Shown: piece by piece, positions 1 to 13,400 of the stretch
How positions within the stretch are numbered: the stretch's first letter is position 1
Layout: each line of letters starts with the position of its first letter
Assembly: GCA_026119855.1 (NCBI GenBank)
Contig: JAOWBW010000086.1
Span: 524,407 to 588,406, forward strand
Source of the DNA: Campanula takesimana
Lineage: Eukaryota; Streptophyta; Magnoliopsida; Asterales; Campanulaceae
Reading direction: 5' to 3'
Length of the DNA stretch: 64,000 nt
The notes under the pieces: generated by a model
What the model was told of the DNA's origin: nothing
Seen by the model: the letters and a program-made list of their open reading frames with translations, nothing else
The model's database searches: none
Made by a program: the position numbers and the translations under genes

Positions 1-17
1 TGTTTCCATTTGTATAA

Positions 18-194
18 GAGTAATACTAAAGTCAGAAAAAAAAGCTCACAAATTTTGGTCACACAGTTGGCAATCATTGGTTTGATGTTATGATTGTGGA
101 CCCCACTGCTCGTTAAATACATATCCAATCAATGATTGCCAACTATATTTGTGACCAAAATTTTGTAAACATTTTTTGTGCCTCAACATTACTC
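18..194. mobile_element. Mutator-like MITE (copy 1)
   Basis: The two ends form an imperfect terminal inverted repeat. The left end begins GAGTAATACTAAAG and the right end finishes CCTCAACATTACTC, and both continue inward into a shared CACAAATTTTGGTCAC-type stretch. The flanks are TTTGTATAA (9-17) and TTTGTATTA (195-203), matching at 8 of 9 bases, which suits a 9-bp Mutator-type target duplication. The ends resemble the elements at 18629-18811 and 35476-35657. It has no coding capacity. Confidence 0.65.
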
Positions 195-479
195 TTTGTA
201 TTATGTATACCAGTTATCAAGCGAATTTCGACAATAGCCGCATGATTTTGCTGGTAGAGGTGTTCGTTGTGGATTTGCAGTTAACATATTACTTCCTATG
301 TCCAGTGATAAGTGGCGCAGTTGACTTGTCAATGCTTTTACTTGATTGCACATTGCTTGTACCATGGCAAAATTGCACCAAGACTTTCCTTATATAGAAG
401 CACGAAACTTATTTTGGGACTGACCAAAAAGAAAAGAGTTACACTTTTTACGGGATGTATGGAGTACCTTTTTAATCAA

Positions 480-1240
480 AAGAAGAAAATTTATCAGATT
501 GAAAAGGGGAATAAACATAAGAACGAACAAGCGCCTGGCGAACAACAAAGAAGACAGAATATACAAAGACGCAGAAGAACAAACAGCAATAGAGAAGAAC
601 TGCCTTCCAGTCCCTTGCACAATGACCAATGGGCACGTCTTGACAATCCTCCGAGGCTGAAGCCCGTAAAGAAAGCGTAGACATAAATCTTATCCTGCAA
701 GTGAGAGAAGGGCAGCCCTTGATCCCGAAAAATCTGAGAGTTCCGCTCAGACCAAATAACCATAATATACTTGAAACAGCACCACCGCCACAAATCTTGA
801 GCGTCTTTTTATACCTGACCAAAAAATAAGCCTCCACGGAACCATGGCTAAGCCAACGACAAATGTCAAATGGAGAAGACCACACCCTCCAAGCATTCGA
901 GCGATGTAGGAAGAGATGTTCACAAGTTTAATATGTCTCCTATCACACAAGTGTCCGGGGAGATGGTTTTATTTGGCCTTCGCCTCCGCGTTTGATTTCA
1001 ATCATTAGCATACAACCAGTTAAAGTAATCAGTTAAAAGTCTTAAGATTGTATGGAACATGGATTCCCATATGAAGGTGGATAATCGAAATCAGGTCGCA
1101 TGCGGATCTAATAAGAACCCATATGAAAGATTTAAACAAAAAGAGACCGAATCCAAGACCTATAACCACTTTGTTCAGAAGGATTGTAAGAAATAAGATG
1201 ATCATATAGAGCAATTACATCTCCAGTCTAGTTCTTGAAA
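480..1240 (-). pseudogene. LINE (L1-type) 3' end, degenerate
   Basis: On the minus strand the translation, with frame changes, resembles the zf-RVT and C-terminal region of plant non-LTR retrotransposons. There is a cysteine/histidine section near 880-960, then a block reading IWSERNSQIFRDQ in one frame near 710-750, which matches the LINE 'W..RN.R.F' signature. Reading frames shift repeatedly and stops are present. Only the 3' part of the element is seen; no reverse transcriptase catalytic motif lies here. It sits inside or beyond the last visible XPO4 intron and looks like an old 5'-truncated copy. Confidence 0.6.
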
Positions 1241-1897
1241 AATGCAATTTCTATGAAAAACCGTTTCTCTTTCAGACAAGAAGTTAGAAGTAGGAGCATT
1301 ATGACCGGCAGAAAGTCGAATTAACCTAGGAAAAGATATTATAAGAGGCGTAGTCCCGACCCAATGATCCTCCAAAAAACAGAACTCTACTCCTAATTGG
1401 AAGAAGATAAGACTGATGTATGCCTTTCAAAGACTTGCATAACTGAGAGAAGACAGGACTGATGTATGCCTTTCCAATGGAGGTTCAATTAAGGGACGAG
1501 TGTGGGCGAAGGACAACACTGACTTTCAAAGATATTTTTTATTTTCATTTTAAGTTTTGTCTCCAGTTAAATAAAAATCAAAGATTACTTACTCACTCCA
1601 ACCCTCCGGCACATGGCCTATAATTGACAATGCCCTCCTGTTAGTAAGTGGACGACCTGAATTAATTTAGTTTATTATGTGAGATCCACCTCAAAATAAA
1701 TTAGTATCAACCACTGTTTTAAAATAGTTAATTTTTCAACTCCAAAATCACATTCCCTTTTTTAATTCTACAAAATATAACGTGAATTACGTCAGTTACA
1801 ATGCTTCTGGAGTAATTTAGGATGAAATTTTCTTTATCATCCCCAAATAATTTCAATTACTATTAGGGTTTTTTAGTTTTCTTACTGTACTTTTCTA
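1241..1897. other. Non-coding AT-rich stretch
   Basis: I see no long ORF, no conserved motif and no clear repeat here. It is AT-rich and could be intron of the XPO4-like gene or intergenic DNA. A short duplicated phrase, ACTGATGTATGCCTTTC, occurs near 1410 and 1455. Confidence 0.5.
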
Positions 1898-1996
1898 CTC
1901 CCTCCGTCCCAATATGAATATTCTAAAAAGATCAAATTACTTGATCAAGAGCGAATTTGAAATTTTTTTAAACATTTATTTTGGGATGCAGGAAGT
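1898..1996. mobile_element. Stowaway-like MITE, short degenerate
   Basis: It opens with CTCCCTCCGTCCC after a TA and closes with a decayed complement (GGGATGCAGGAAG) before TA. This is the Tc1/mariner (Stowaway) terminus seen many times in this window. It is only about 100 bp long. Confidence 0.6.
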
Positions 1997-2278
1997 ATTT
2001 TTTAATTTTATTTTTTTGTTCAGCTTTATGATTCTATAGTCAAATAGAGATCGGTAAATCTTACTACTAAAATGTAGAAATCTAAGTTATCATCCTTCAA
2101 ATTTGTTTTACCCTCTTTATGGTTTCTTTGTAGGCTACCTCATTGTTTACGATTGAAATTGTAGTACAACATTCGGATATATTTGTCCAAGACATTATAT
2201 AGATACGTTGTAATGTCCTTGTTAATTTATTTACAAGTAAATGCTTTTGTGTATTAAAGACCATGAACTGCAACATTA

Positions 2279-2320
2279 AAATTTTGGCCCACTAACAAAA
2301 TTTTCTGGATCCGCCACTGC
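2279..2320. mobile_element. hAT-type MITE end, remnant
   Basis: The end CTGGATCCGCCACTGC matches the right terminus of the hAT-like MITE at 19598-19846 (CTGGCTCCGCCACTG). No matching left end is seen nearby, so this is a one-sided remnant. Confidence 0.4.
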
Positions 2321-2422
2321 ATGGACCATACTCCTATTAACTCATACGAGTAGCTAGTAGAATATCACAAAATGCATTATTAAAGACATGTATCAAACTA
2401 GAATGACAGTGATTCTATTTTG

Positions 2423-2482
2423 TTTGGGTTTGGGTTTGGGTTTGGGTTTGGGTTTGGGTTTGGGTTTGGGTTTGGGTTTGGG
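2423..2482. repeat. (TTTGGG)10 microsatellite
   Basis: Ten uninterrupted copies of the hexamer TTTGGG. It differs from the common plant telomere unit (TTTAGGG) by lacking the A. The G-rich strand could fold into a G-quadruplex; that is inference. Confidence 0.95.
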
Positions 2483-3131
2483 TGTTAAACCTATACCTGG
2501 TTGTGCTAATTATTGTTTATAAGGCATGGTGTCATCATATATTTGAAGAATGTGTCCAGTCGTGTCGAATGGTACAATGAGCCAGCAATTTATGCAGTTA
2601 TTTATTACCACCAATTGCAGTTCGGTTGATAGTAATAGCTGGAGGTTCTTATTGTACAATGTGAAAACAACAAAACCACGAATATTTATAACACAAAGTA
2701 GGTTGTGTTCCGATTACACTATTAAAATTAGTAATAGCAAGACAATCAAAACAGAACTTATTGCTCAAATGTAGTTAGTCACTATGAGATGGTACTAATA
2801 CAAACAACATACCCAAAAGTCAACTTATACTATTATTTTGTCTTGAAACACATAATGTCAATCAGGCAATTCTCTGCTGCGTGCTTCAATACAGAGTAGA
2901 GCTAATTTGGGGCACTTCTTAGCAATCCACTAAGTTTCAAAATAATCTACGTTTATATTTATTAAAAAAACTCCAGCTAAACCTGGATTATACGATATAC
3001 TGCATGATTCGTTCGTAATCTTAATTCCCAATAGCTACGTACACAACTTGATGAAAAGCTAGACCTCAAAAGCATATAACATTCCATAATTCAAGGAAAT
3101 AAAGCTCACTACAAATTACAGAAAACATTTA

Positions 3132-4237
3132 GGGCAAATTGCACTATACTACCACTAAGTTTACACGGAGTTGCAATGTGGGTCATAAAGTACCAAAAGT
3201 TGCAATTTAGTGCGTAATGTTCACACAAAATTGCAATCCACTACAATTTTGGATGATTGTTATAATGAATGGATGGTAGTTAACAATAGTTAACAAAATG
3301 AATGAAAAGGTTAACGGAATTCCTAAAACTTTATTTGATCATCCTTATAATTTAACAAATTTTGAATTTCCTAGTATTTCATCAATTATTCCACAATCAA
3401 AAAAAAAATGATGATTTCTATAAAATAATAATATTTTTAAATTCCTTGAAGAGACAACAATATTTTAACAAACAAAATATAATTTTTTTATTAAAAAATA
3501 ATATACAAAAATAAAAAAATATGTTACTATTACGATTTAAAATAACAAATTTCTACGATGATTTTCTGCCATATTTTTAAAAAATTGCCCCAAATTCTAT
3601 TTCAAATCAGACTGTCTCTTATATCGCAGCTGAGAGATTAATTTTTTTGTCATATTGAACTGTAATAGTCAGATCTGAAGTCGAATAAATATAAATTTGA
3701 AGAAATCACAAGAGAAGACAACAGTTGTGCAACATCGAAGATGTGTCGCGTTATGTTTTGAAATAGAATTTGGGGTAATTTTCTGAAAATATGGCAGAAA
3801 TTCGTTGCAGAAATTTTGTCATTTTTAACCCTAATAGTAACATTTTTATATTGATATTTAATTAAAAAAATAATAAAAAATTATATTTATTAAAATACTG
3901 TTATTTATCAAAAAAAAAATGTTATTTATTGAAATTCATTATTTTATTATTATTATTATTATTTTTTGGTATGTTGTGGTATAATTGACGAATAATAGGA
4001 AATTAAAAATTTGTTAAATTATAAGGGTGGTCAATGCAAGATTTAGAAATTCCGTTAGCATTTTCATTCATTTTGTTAACATTAGTTAACTATCATCCAT
4101 CCAATATAACAACCATCCAAGATTGCAGTGAATTGCAACTTTGTGTGAACATTATGCACTAAATTGCAACTTTTGGTACTTTATGACCCACATTGCAACT
4201 CCGTGTAAACTTAGTGGTAGTATGGTGCAATTTGCCC
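3132..4237. mobile_element. Mutator-type fold-back element
   Basis: The two arms, about 3132-3610 and 3760-4237, are inverted copies of each other, so the element is nearly one large palindrome with a loop of about 150 bp. The left end begins GGGCAAATTGCACTATA and the right end is its near complement. It is flanked by a perfect 9-bp duplication, AAACATTTA (3123-3131 and 4238-4246), the target-site length of Mutator-like elements. It holds no transposase ORF and is therefore non-autonomous. It lies just left of the last visible XPO4 exon, probably inside an intron. Confidence 0.85.
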
Positions 4238-4393
4238 AAACATTTACTTAATAAAAACATTCAGCATATTGAAAGTTACTTTGCAATAATTCTGCTAAGC
4301 AAAAAAAGCATTCTGCTCCCAAGTCATGCATCCCTACTTTTTCAGAAAAGAATGGAGGAAAGAGAGGAGAGAGAGAGAGGGTAGGTATTTTAC

Positions 4394-4467
4394 CCAGAAA
4401 GTAAAACTACTGGATGTTTGTCAGCTTCCACAACGTCCGTAAAATGAGTTTCTATAGCCTTTGGTAC
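4394..4467 (-). CDS. XPO4: XPO4 exon 17 (last visible)
   Basis: 74 nt between ATCAG and GTAAAA. It encodes VPKAIETHFTDVVEADKHPV and then VLLS, leaving two bases (GG) of a Gly codon. The next exon is not found to the left, so the transcript must continue past position 1 or end prematurely. Confidence 0.85.
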
Positions 4468-7400
4468 CTGATAGTCACATATTACAACCCGTGAATGAAG
4501 ATCCTTGTTTCTTGAATTACAATTACAGATAAAGCAACAGCACGAGCCCAATATCTCTAGAGGTGATAATAATGTAGTTTAACATGATGTGTAGATTCTT
4601 AAAACGGCATTACAGAGCTGCACAAAATTTGCAGATAGATACTGTAATACACAAGTACAATACGGCCTAGTGCCCTGAATGAAAAATTGCAGTCTACAGC
4701 AGACGCAACAACGTCGCAAGTATACGAAGTACCAGATTTTGATTTCAAAAGTTTAGCAATAAATAAGTATAATAAATAGAACTTGAATGCTGTTATGAAA
4801 ATACACCTGCATGTGACTCCAGTATATCAAGATTAATCCTCTTAACAAATCACACGTAAAGTAAATATAAGATTTAAGATACACATTTCATTGTTAAAAA
4901 ACACTAAGGCTGCTGGGTAAGTAGATAGCTTATACTCATAATTCTCAATTTTCATCCCATGCAGACTGAAAATCATTAAGATGAATAAGCCAAACGCAGA
5001 AAGATCTATCGCGGGCCCAGGTAAATTCTAGAAAGTGACTACATTTTCAGATAAAAGTTGGTGAATTAATACATGTCTTTTCTTCTAATGATGTAAAATT
5101 ATAAAAGCACGGAAAAGGAATAAGTACCATTGGCGTTTCACCATCTCCTTCATCTGCCAGGACGTGCCCAGTTATCAGCAATAGCGAGTAAAGCTCTTCC
5201 AAAATTTCCGTTGGATCACTCGTGCCTCTGCCCTAAGGTGTTGTAAATTTCTTGATGAAAAGCAATAAAGCCAAAATGCCGCACCAAAAATTAAGGAGGC
5301 AACGAAAAATAATATAGCATATAAAAACAAATTGGTTAAAGAGGCAACCTAAACTATCGAAACTGGAAATTTAAAGAAGAGAAGGGAGTCAGCTTAACTA
5401 CATCCATTGTTTTCTCTGTCTATTTGTTACTTCTGTAAACGCACACATTACTACGTATGAAGTTAAGAAAAGAGCTGCTAACAACCAACAAGAGACTAGT
5501 ATGAAAGTAAAGCTTACATTTCCACCAGAAAGTTGAAAGCAAACGAAAAAAAGGTTCATTTCTATGCCCAGATGCTGCTTAGTTGAGTCCTTTAATTCTA
5601 GTTGTCCATGCTTTTTCGTTAGCTTTTGTTACCGTCACACCTTCCCAGGAAAATAATACTCCCTCCGTCCCAGAATAAATGTCGCCCTTTTCGTATGTTA
5701 GTACGAATGAACTTTGAGCAATAATTTTAGGTTAATTTGATTATCCTAATGAAAATTTAAAAGTTTTATTGATAGTATTTATAATGGAGTATCAATAACA
5801 AGTCTTAAATTTTCATGAGGATAATTAAATTAACTTAAAATTATAGCTCAAAGTTCCTCCATGCTAACATACAAAAAAAAGCGACATTTATTCCGGGACA
5901 AAGGGAGAAAACCCAACCCTAACCTACCATAGATCTCACTTTAATAAAGTAAAAAAAAAAAAAAAGGCGAACAAGTAATCTAACTGGTAATAAAGTCTAC
6001 TTTTATAATCATACTTTAAGCAGATATTACCATGATGAAAGCCTCACACAGAATCACTATAGTTTAATCATAAATGGATATGATGGGGAAGTTTTGGTTT
6101 AATTCAATCTTTGGGTGCAACTTAAAAATAGTTGACAGCTTAAAAGTTGCATGCATAAATTTTGTACTTGACTTTACTTAGACTTATGAGCTAGAGAATG
6201 CAGATTAACCTTGATATGTTACAACACAGATTTCGAACCCATGTCAAATGTGCCAAGTTGAATACATATATGGCGGGTGAAATGAAGAGTTCTAGATGCA
6301 CAGGCTGTGAAAGGGGAAGCGCAATTTTCGCTTAACCAAAGCAACTCTCACTTTCTAACCTTTACCTACCTATTTGTGGATGTCATCATGCCGCTCTGGT
6401 AAGAGGAAACATTCCCCACCCCCCCCCCCACCCCCGTCTCTATCTCCAGCTGTTAATCCATTACCTCTAAGCAAGCTCATACATATATATAAATATATAT
6501 ATCTGTGGCCAATCCAATACCTCTCAGCAACCCATTGAGGAACTCACAGTACCCTTCTCATATACACACAAATACACGCGCACAAACACATGTAAGAAAA
6601 TAAAACCTTACATAAGACTCAGGGGAATGTCCTGATGAGAAACTTAGGAATCCTAGCTATCAACCCATCGAGTACTCAAGTTAAATTATTAAGGTTGGAA
6701 GCGAGCGTTTGATGACAAGTCTGCACTTACGGTGCCATTGCTGCACTAACTTTCCATAATCCTAACCCCTTGGCTGAAGTTGTACACCGTGTGTGACGTG
6801 GACTCATTCTTTCTAAAATACCCATGTAAACACGAATGAAAGGGCAAGGGTGCTGCAGCAGACGCATATATTCAGGTAGTTGAGCGGAAAGAGGCGAGAT
6901 CCGCACCCATGTTCAATTTAATTTCCCTGTTCAAGTAACGTATGTTGTAGTTCAGAGGGGCGGACTTTACCTGTTGCAGCTCTAGATGAGTAAGGTACCC
7001 TAGAAGGGTCATCCTATGCTGGCTCTGTCCCCCAGACAAAGATAAACACATTGTGCTGACGATTTCGTCAAACTATATACCACAACATAAAAAACCAGAA
7101 TACTGACTCGAACCAACAAGAATCAATTTGAGAACAAAATAAACATTATGATAAGAGGAACATATTTCAAGAATGCATTATTGCTAATGCAGCTTAAGAT
7201 TGCATTATTAGCAAGTCAGAGTTACACGGCCACAAATGTTTGTTTCTTGAATGAAAGCGAAAGTACCTGATGAAGCTTTTCAAAACGCTCAGAGAACAGC
7301 CTCGTAAGTAAAGGAACTATCAAGCCAATGGCTTCTCGGCCAATAAGGGCATATGAGCTTAACCTTTCATCCATAGCTACAAAAAGAGCGCTGGCATGAA

Positions 7401-10400
7401 ATCACACGAAAAAGAAAAAGGAGCGAAATGGAAAGTGTGCTGACAGAAATTGATGGCATTGAAAATAAGAGCTGTTAAAAAGAATATATGCCCTTAGCTA
7501 GCAAAAAAAGTGTACCTGATACAGAAGCCTGGAGGCAGTCTTCAGTCTCATCGCTGTAGGCAGATGCAGAAGCAGCTGTATAATGAAGATTTTGTGGTCA
7601 AGCGATAGAGTGAAATCATCCTCTAAGCAACAAAAAGAAATAGAGCATGATAGAAGCTATCAGCATCACCTTTCAACTCGGATTCCACAATTAGGCTAAA
7701 AAGATGTGCTGCAGCATTTATCCCCTCTGGTGGGAGCACTGAATTCAGACCCGTACTATCTGTTACCTGCAAATGATAGGAAAAGTTCAAGAATAGGAAA
7801 AGAAAGATTGTACAAAAGCAGCTACTCAGTATTCACGCTAATTGTACCAGAAGACTAATAACTACAAACAGAGTTAATATATCTACTCATTTTCACAACG
7901 GCGTTCCTGCAACTAACTATCAAGCTACCTAATGCAACGTACATCTTCATTTTATACAGGCTTAGGATCAGCATTTCAAATGATATTAAGCTAAGGCCAT
8001 CCCATGGAAGTGACTTCGATAGGGAGTGAGTGAGAGAAAGAGAGATGCCAAGCCAAACAACTTTATAATGAAGTCCAGAAGCTATCAGCAAACAGAGTTG
8101 AACCCACGTCATTGCAAACTGTGCACCACTTTCCTTGTATTATGCCACCAAGATTAATGCTTGAGAAACCATAATCAGACAACAAATATGTGACAACAAC
8201 TATACAGATAAACACTTTACATGCTGAATCCTTATACAGCAGAAGACTACTAAGATAATGTTTTGACATCCAAGGAATTACATTTTGTCACCTAAGTCCT
8301 TTGACGTGGATCTAACATCTAAGTAACTTCCACATCTCATCCTGCAAACAACTAAAAACTCTAGCGGCCACATTTGTAACGATCCGAGCCTGAAAACCAG
8401 GTCCACTAAGCAATCACCATGCACTTGCCCACTGAGCAGAAGCACCTTGGGTCAACTGGGGTTACCACAGGCACACCAGGCGCCTTTTGACGCATACAGT
8501 TCCAAAATTTCGCGAGATGGATGATGTTGGTGCTACTAGTTTGTAGCCACTTAATTAGCCCACCAAATTGCCCCACATAACCGATGAGGGATGGGATATG
8601 ACAAATACCCTCACTTTAAATCTTTGTTGTCCAAGGTAAGGCACACTAGGATCGTACGCCCAAGCGAGCTTACAAGCTTTAGGGCCGGGGTTCTGCTCTG
8701 ATACCACTTTCAATGACCCCGGCCTGAAAACCTGGTCCGCGACGTACGCATCACGCACTGGCCCTATAAGCACAAGCACCTTGCGTAAACTAGGATTACC
8801 ACAATCCCACCGAAAAGTCAATGGATGATGTTGGTGCCTACTAGTAGTATGTGGCCATGTAAACAGCGGCACTAAACTCCTACACCTAACCGATGTGGGA
8901 TGGGATACCACAAAATTTCTCCTCTGGATAAAACAATGAAACACCACTTACCCCAATAGATCACCTCGACACTAAAGACAAAGTATTGCATATATGCCTA
9001 TATGCGAACTTAAACATTTCATACATACTATGGGAATTGAGTTCTATCCACAACCTAATGCCCCAAGACTTGAAATAACTAATCTAAGACTTTCATGACT
9101 CCCATCAAACCAGCCCAGCAGACAACTTCATCTCCATCTTTAACCAATCAGCCATCCGACTCCTTTACTCCATCTCTTGTGAAGAAAGCCTCACAATTGA
9201 AAATATAAAACAAAAGTGTAGATCAAAGATAAGCTGCCACTACAATCGTGTATGTAAAGTAAGACAAGCGGGCTGCAGAAGGTCCTGATAGTTTATGCAT
9301 TTGGTAAAAGATGCAATTGGATTTTGCAAAATAGTTGAGGAAGTGGTACCACAAGAAGCGCAGTCCAGGTATCAAGTAAGATATCACGTGCCATCCAACT
9401 CCATGACTCTTCGTCAGTGGGATTAGCCATTATATCTTTTACAGCTTCACACATTAAGGCTGACAATAGACTGAGAGTCCCGAAAGGCCTGAACAAAATA
9501 AAAACATTCAATTTTTTCAAATGCGTCAATACAAAACAAACTGATCATCAAAGATACTACTAACATTTTATTTAAAAGGCTATAGATAGAAATTTCATGT
9601 AGGACCTTATGGGTTTTAACAGTTGATCAAACACAATTGGAGTGGATACAGCCGCTATGGATAACAGTGCGCGGCAACCGTCAAGCATCTCACTGAACCG
9701 AACCAAGAATAGGTAAGCCAGAAACATAAACAAAGCATATGAAAATATACATGAACATTACCTTTCACTTTTTCCACATTTAAGTGCTTCCGTAATTGCA
9801 CTGGGAGGATCAATCCATTGTATAACTCCAGAGAGCAGTTGCAGAAGATGCTGCCCTTGTGTATGTCCATTGTCTACATTTAAAGCCATCAATAGCTCAA
9901 TTAAAGTAATGAAACCCAAAAAGTATATAAATATAGTGTATACATATGTATTGCCAAAATAACATTAAAAAAAAAAATTAAAAATAAAAAAAAACAATAC
10001 TGCCTCCGTCCCACCCGAATTAGGATTTTTGGGTTGGACACGGGGATTAAGGAAAAAGTGTTAGTGGAGTAGGTGTTGTGAGTATGAAAAGTAAAGTAGG
10101 AGAGATAAAGTGGGGGTAGAGAATAATGAGTGGAAAATTGTTGTGAGTGTGAATGTGGGTCCCATTAAATAAAACACTTCTATTTTTGGGTTGTCCTAAT
10201 TCGAATGGGACACCCAAAATGGAAATTTGTCCTAATTCGAATGGGACGGAGGGAGTACCTCAATTATCTCAATCAAATGAATATTGTTTTGACCACCAAC
10301 ACATCACTTTTTTAGAAAAATACTAATCTGGCTGATGACTTCATAAGGATATGTGATCAATGGAACTTATGGAAGGAACAGTTTCTAAAAGAGGATGGAG

Positions 10401-13400
10401 TAACAAGTTAATGAGATACATGATAATAAGGAAGGGATTAAACTCTTGAGCAGTAATCATTAAGTGTGGACAATATATACTCCCTCCGGCCTTATTTATA
10501 AGCAAAAATAACCTCTTTCACACAGATTAAGAAATTAGTTAAGCTAGTTTAAGTGTCTTGATTTCACAACCAAAAAGAGATATAATGACTAATATATCCT
10601 CATATTAAATGTCTATTGAAAGTGAACTTATCTTTGATATGGGATACTTAATTAGGGGCATTACTGATAAAATGGTATCAAATACAGATGCATTTAGTTA
10701 TTTTTGCATTGAGATTGATGAGTTGTGCTTATAATTAAGGCCAAATATTTTTTTTATAGTTTTTTTTTTATTAATTTGAAACAGGAGGAAGTACCTACAA
10801 CAAAAAAAGTCCAACAGTTTTCATGCATGTTCAAGAATTCTCAGACACATAATTGTTGAGCTTTTAGACATTAAAAATCTGTACACCTGATCTATACGAA
10901 TTTTAATCAATTTCATAGACTATACAACTATTTAATTATAATAGTACCATGAGTAGATGATACATTTATTCTAGTTTAAACAGTAATTAAATTGCACAGC
11001 TAAAACGTAATTACACGCTATTAAAAAATACTGTCGTGTACATACATATCAGTAAGATTTCTAATGACAGGGTGTTGAACAACGCCTCATGGTCTAGCCA
11101 AATGAAAGCTAATATACTTTGCCTTTCCAACTTTTTGCTATATAGGTACTTCTTTCGTTCCAAAACAAAATAAAAGCATTTATTGTTGCAATTATACTTT
11201 GTACGATAGATAAAAATCATTTGACTTTCTGTGCATTATCTTTCTTATCCTCAAGTAACCCTGAAACGGTGATGTATCAATGGGTATAGAAAAATTGCTG
11301 AAAGAAAAAAACACATTTAATTTTGAAGTCCCTAAAATAATATAGGTGGCATCTGTCCTAAGTTTTAGGACAGAGGGAGTTATATTTCTCATATACTATG
11401 CTAACTGTACTCTTGTGGCTTGTTGTTCAGGATGATCCTAACCTACTCCTAACTAAGTGTATTTAGTGCGTTAACAATAATCATCATGGTATTAGTTTTT
11501 AATTCTAATTGCAAAATACTTGCATAATAATTTATGTCTTCAGCAAGTACTCCAAAAAGTACTTACTTGCAGGATTAATAATATTAAATATGGAAGAAAA
11601 TATTATGGCATTCATTTTTCCTCGTATTTCTTAATATCAGAAGTAAATAAAAGCTAAAATAAAGTATCCTTGGGCAATTATTATCGGACCATATTAATTA
11701 ATTATATATTCAATTGGGCTGGATAATGTAGTTTTCAAAGAAGCTCGTTAAGTTTTCTGTCTGCGTTGTTAACTTTCGTCCAAAAATTTTAAAGTCCAGC
11801 CAAAAATGCCCTACATTAACACAAAGTGTAAACATGAGGAATGAAATTGCTAAAATTGAAACATTAGTAGCCACATAGCAACTCATGAAACTTAAGCGTG
11901 CCAATGTGCTATTTGCTCGAACAACTACTCCCTGCGCCCCAAAACAAACTTCCCATAGAATGTTAGGAATGGCAATTAAGGAAAGATGTTGGAAAAGTAG
12001 GTGGTGTGAGTGGGAAGGAGAGAGAAAGTGGGGTAGGGAATAGTAAGTGGATAGTTGTTGCGAGTGGGAAATGAGAGAGAAAGTGGAGGGAATCTTTTCC
12101 CTTTTGGGTAAGTGGGAGTTTCCAATGGGACACCCAAAATGGCAAAATGGGAAGTTTGTTTTGGGACAGAGGGAGTATATCAAAGTATGTCTTTACTTCT
12201 ATGACTTATCCACTTCCGGTTTTTCTTCTTATCTACAAAATGTTCATTCTATCCACAGAAATAAAAAAAGTATGTTAACTTTAGCATTTTGAGAGCTTTT
12301 TCATTTTAATAGATTACTGATGAGTACTTCTCATGAGTAATGAGTAATTCATAAAGATCTGGTTCTAACCTAGAAAATGTCATCCAAAGAAATAAGGGGA
12401 AGTTAGAAGAAATGAATACATACCAGATGGAAACACAGATCCAGAGAGGGAGCAGAACTGTACTATAAGTTTCCCCCGCGGAAACTGCAATAGGGCAATC
12501 AATCCAGTAACCTTCACAAGAAAATTTCTGCCTAAGTGCACCATACAAGCCCAATAGCCAGCCAACATGACCACTTGAGATCAGAACGTCACGCCAAGAA
12601 GGACCAGGCTGCAACAAGGAACACCACAGGGTAGGCAAAGAAATTAAATATTGATAAAACTCTTCAATAGTTGGATGTCCCATTGAAGAGTCGCCAATTC
12701 TACTCTATTTTATATGTCTCTTCAAAAATGAACAAATTACAAGTGCTTGAGACTAGAAACTCAGATTAGGGAATTTGTTGACTGGAAAAAAGAAGGTTTG
12801 GGGGGAGTAAGAGTACTGGAATATGGTAGGACCTTCTAGCCTGCTATGGTACTATGCATATGAAGCAGCATATTTTAATGGCCAAAATTGTACTCCCTCC
12901 GTACCAAAATGAATATCTATTTTCTTGAAAAAATTGTTCTAAACTGAATGTCTATTTCCTAAATAATTTTGTCCCAAAATGATTTTTTACCAATTTATTT
13001 TTCATTTTTTTATTATATACTTGAAAAACCCAAAACATAACAGTGTATAGCAAAGATATTTATATATTTTCACTGCTAAATTTTCTCAAACGTAGAGTAT
13101 CCCTTAATGTGAAATAGACACTCATTTTGGGACGAAGGGGGGTATAGCAGTAAAGTGTGTACAACAGACATTCATTTGGAAGATCAAATTCCACACCCAA
13201 TTCCATATAACATAGAAAACAAGAGCAAACACTTCTACTTCTTCTAGCATGATCTCAGAGGTGCAACATTCAGTTTATCAACAACTGTAGAGGAGAACAG
13301 GCTCATTACCTGTACTATGGTATAATCAGACGCCTTTAGCAAGCCATTTCTTGTCTAGGAACAGATGAAAAAACATTTATACTCCCTCTTGCATCTTTAA

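Noticed and set aside
2423..2482. Interstitial telomere
   Set aside because: The unit is TTTGGG, not TTTAGGG, and the tract is a pure short microsatellite.
8699..8712. tRNA-like sequence GCTCTGATACCAC
   Set aside because: It is the complement of a primer binding site in a TRIM, not part of a foldable tRNA gene.
11710..12292. ORFs of 60-157 codons around 12 kb
   Set aside because: They cover a Stowaway MITE inside an XPO4 intron and have no family resemblance.
13370..13400. Alternative in-phase donors for XPO4 exon 8 (GTTTTT or GTTCCT)
   Set aside because: Poor donor consensus, and they would drop residues that are conserved before PGPSW; the GTAATG donor at 13310 fits better with a 1-nt deletion.
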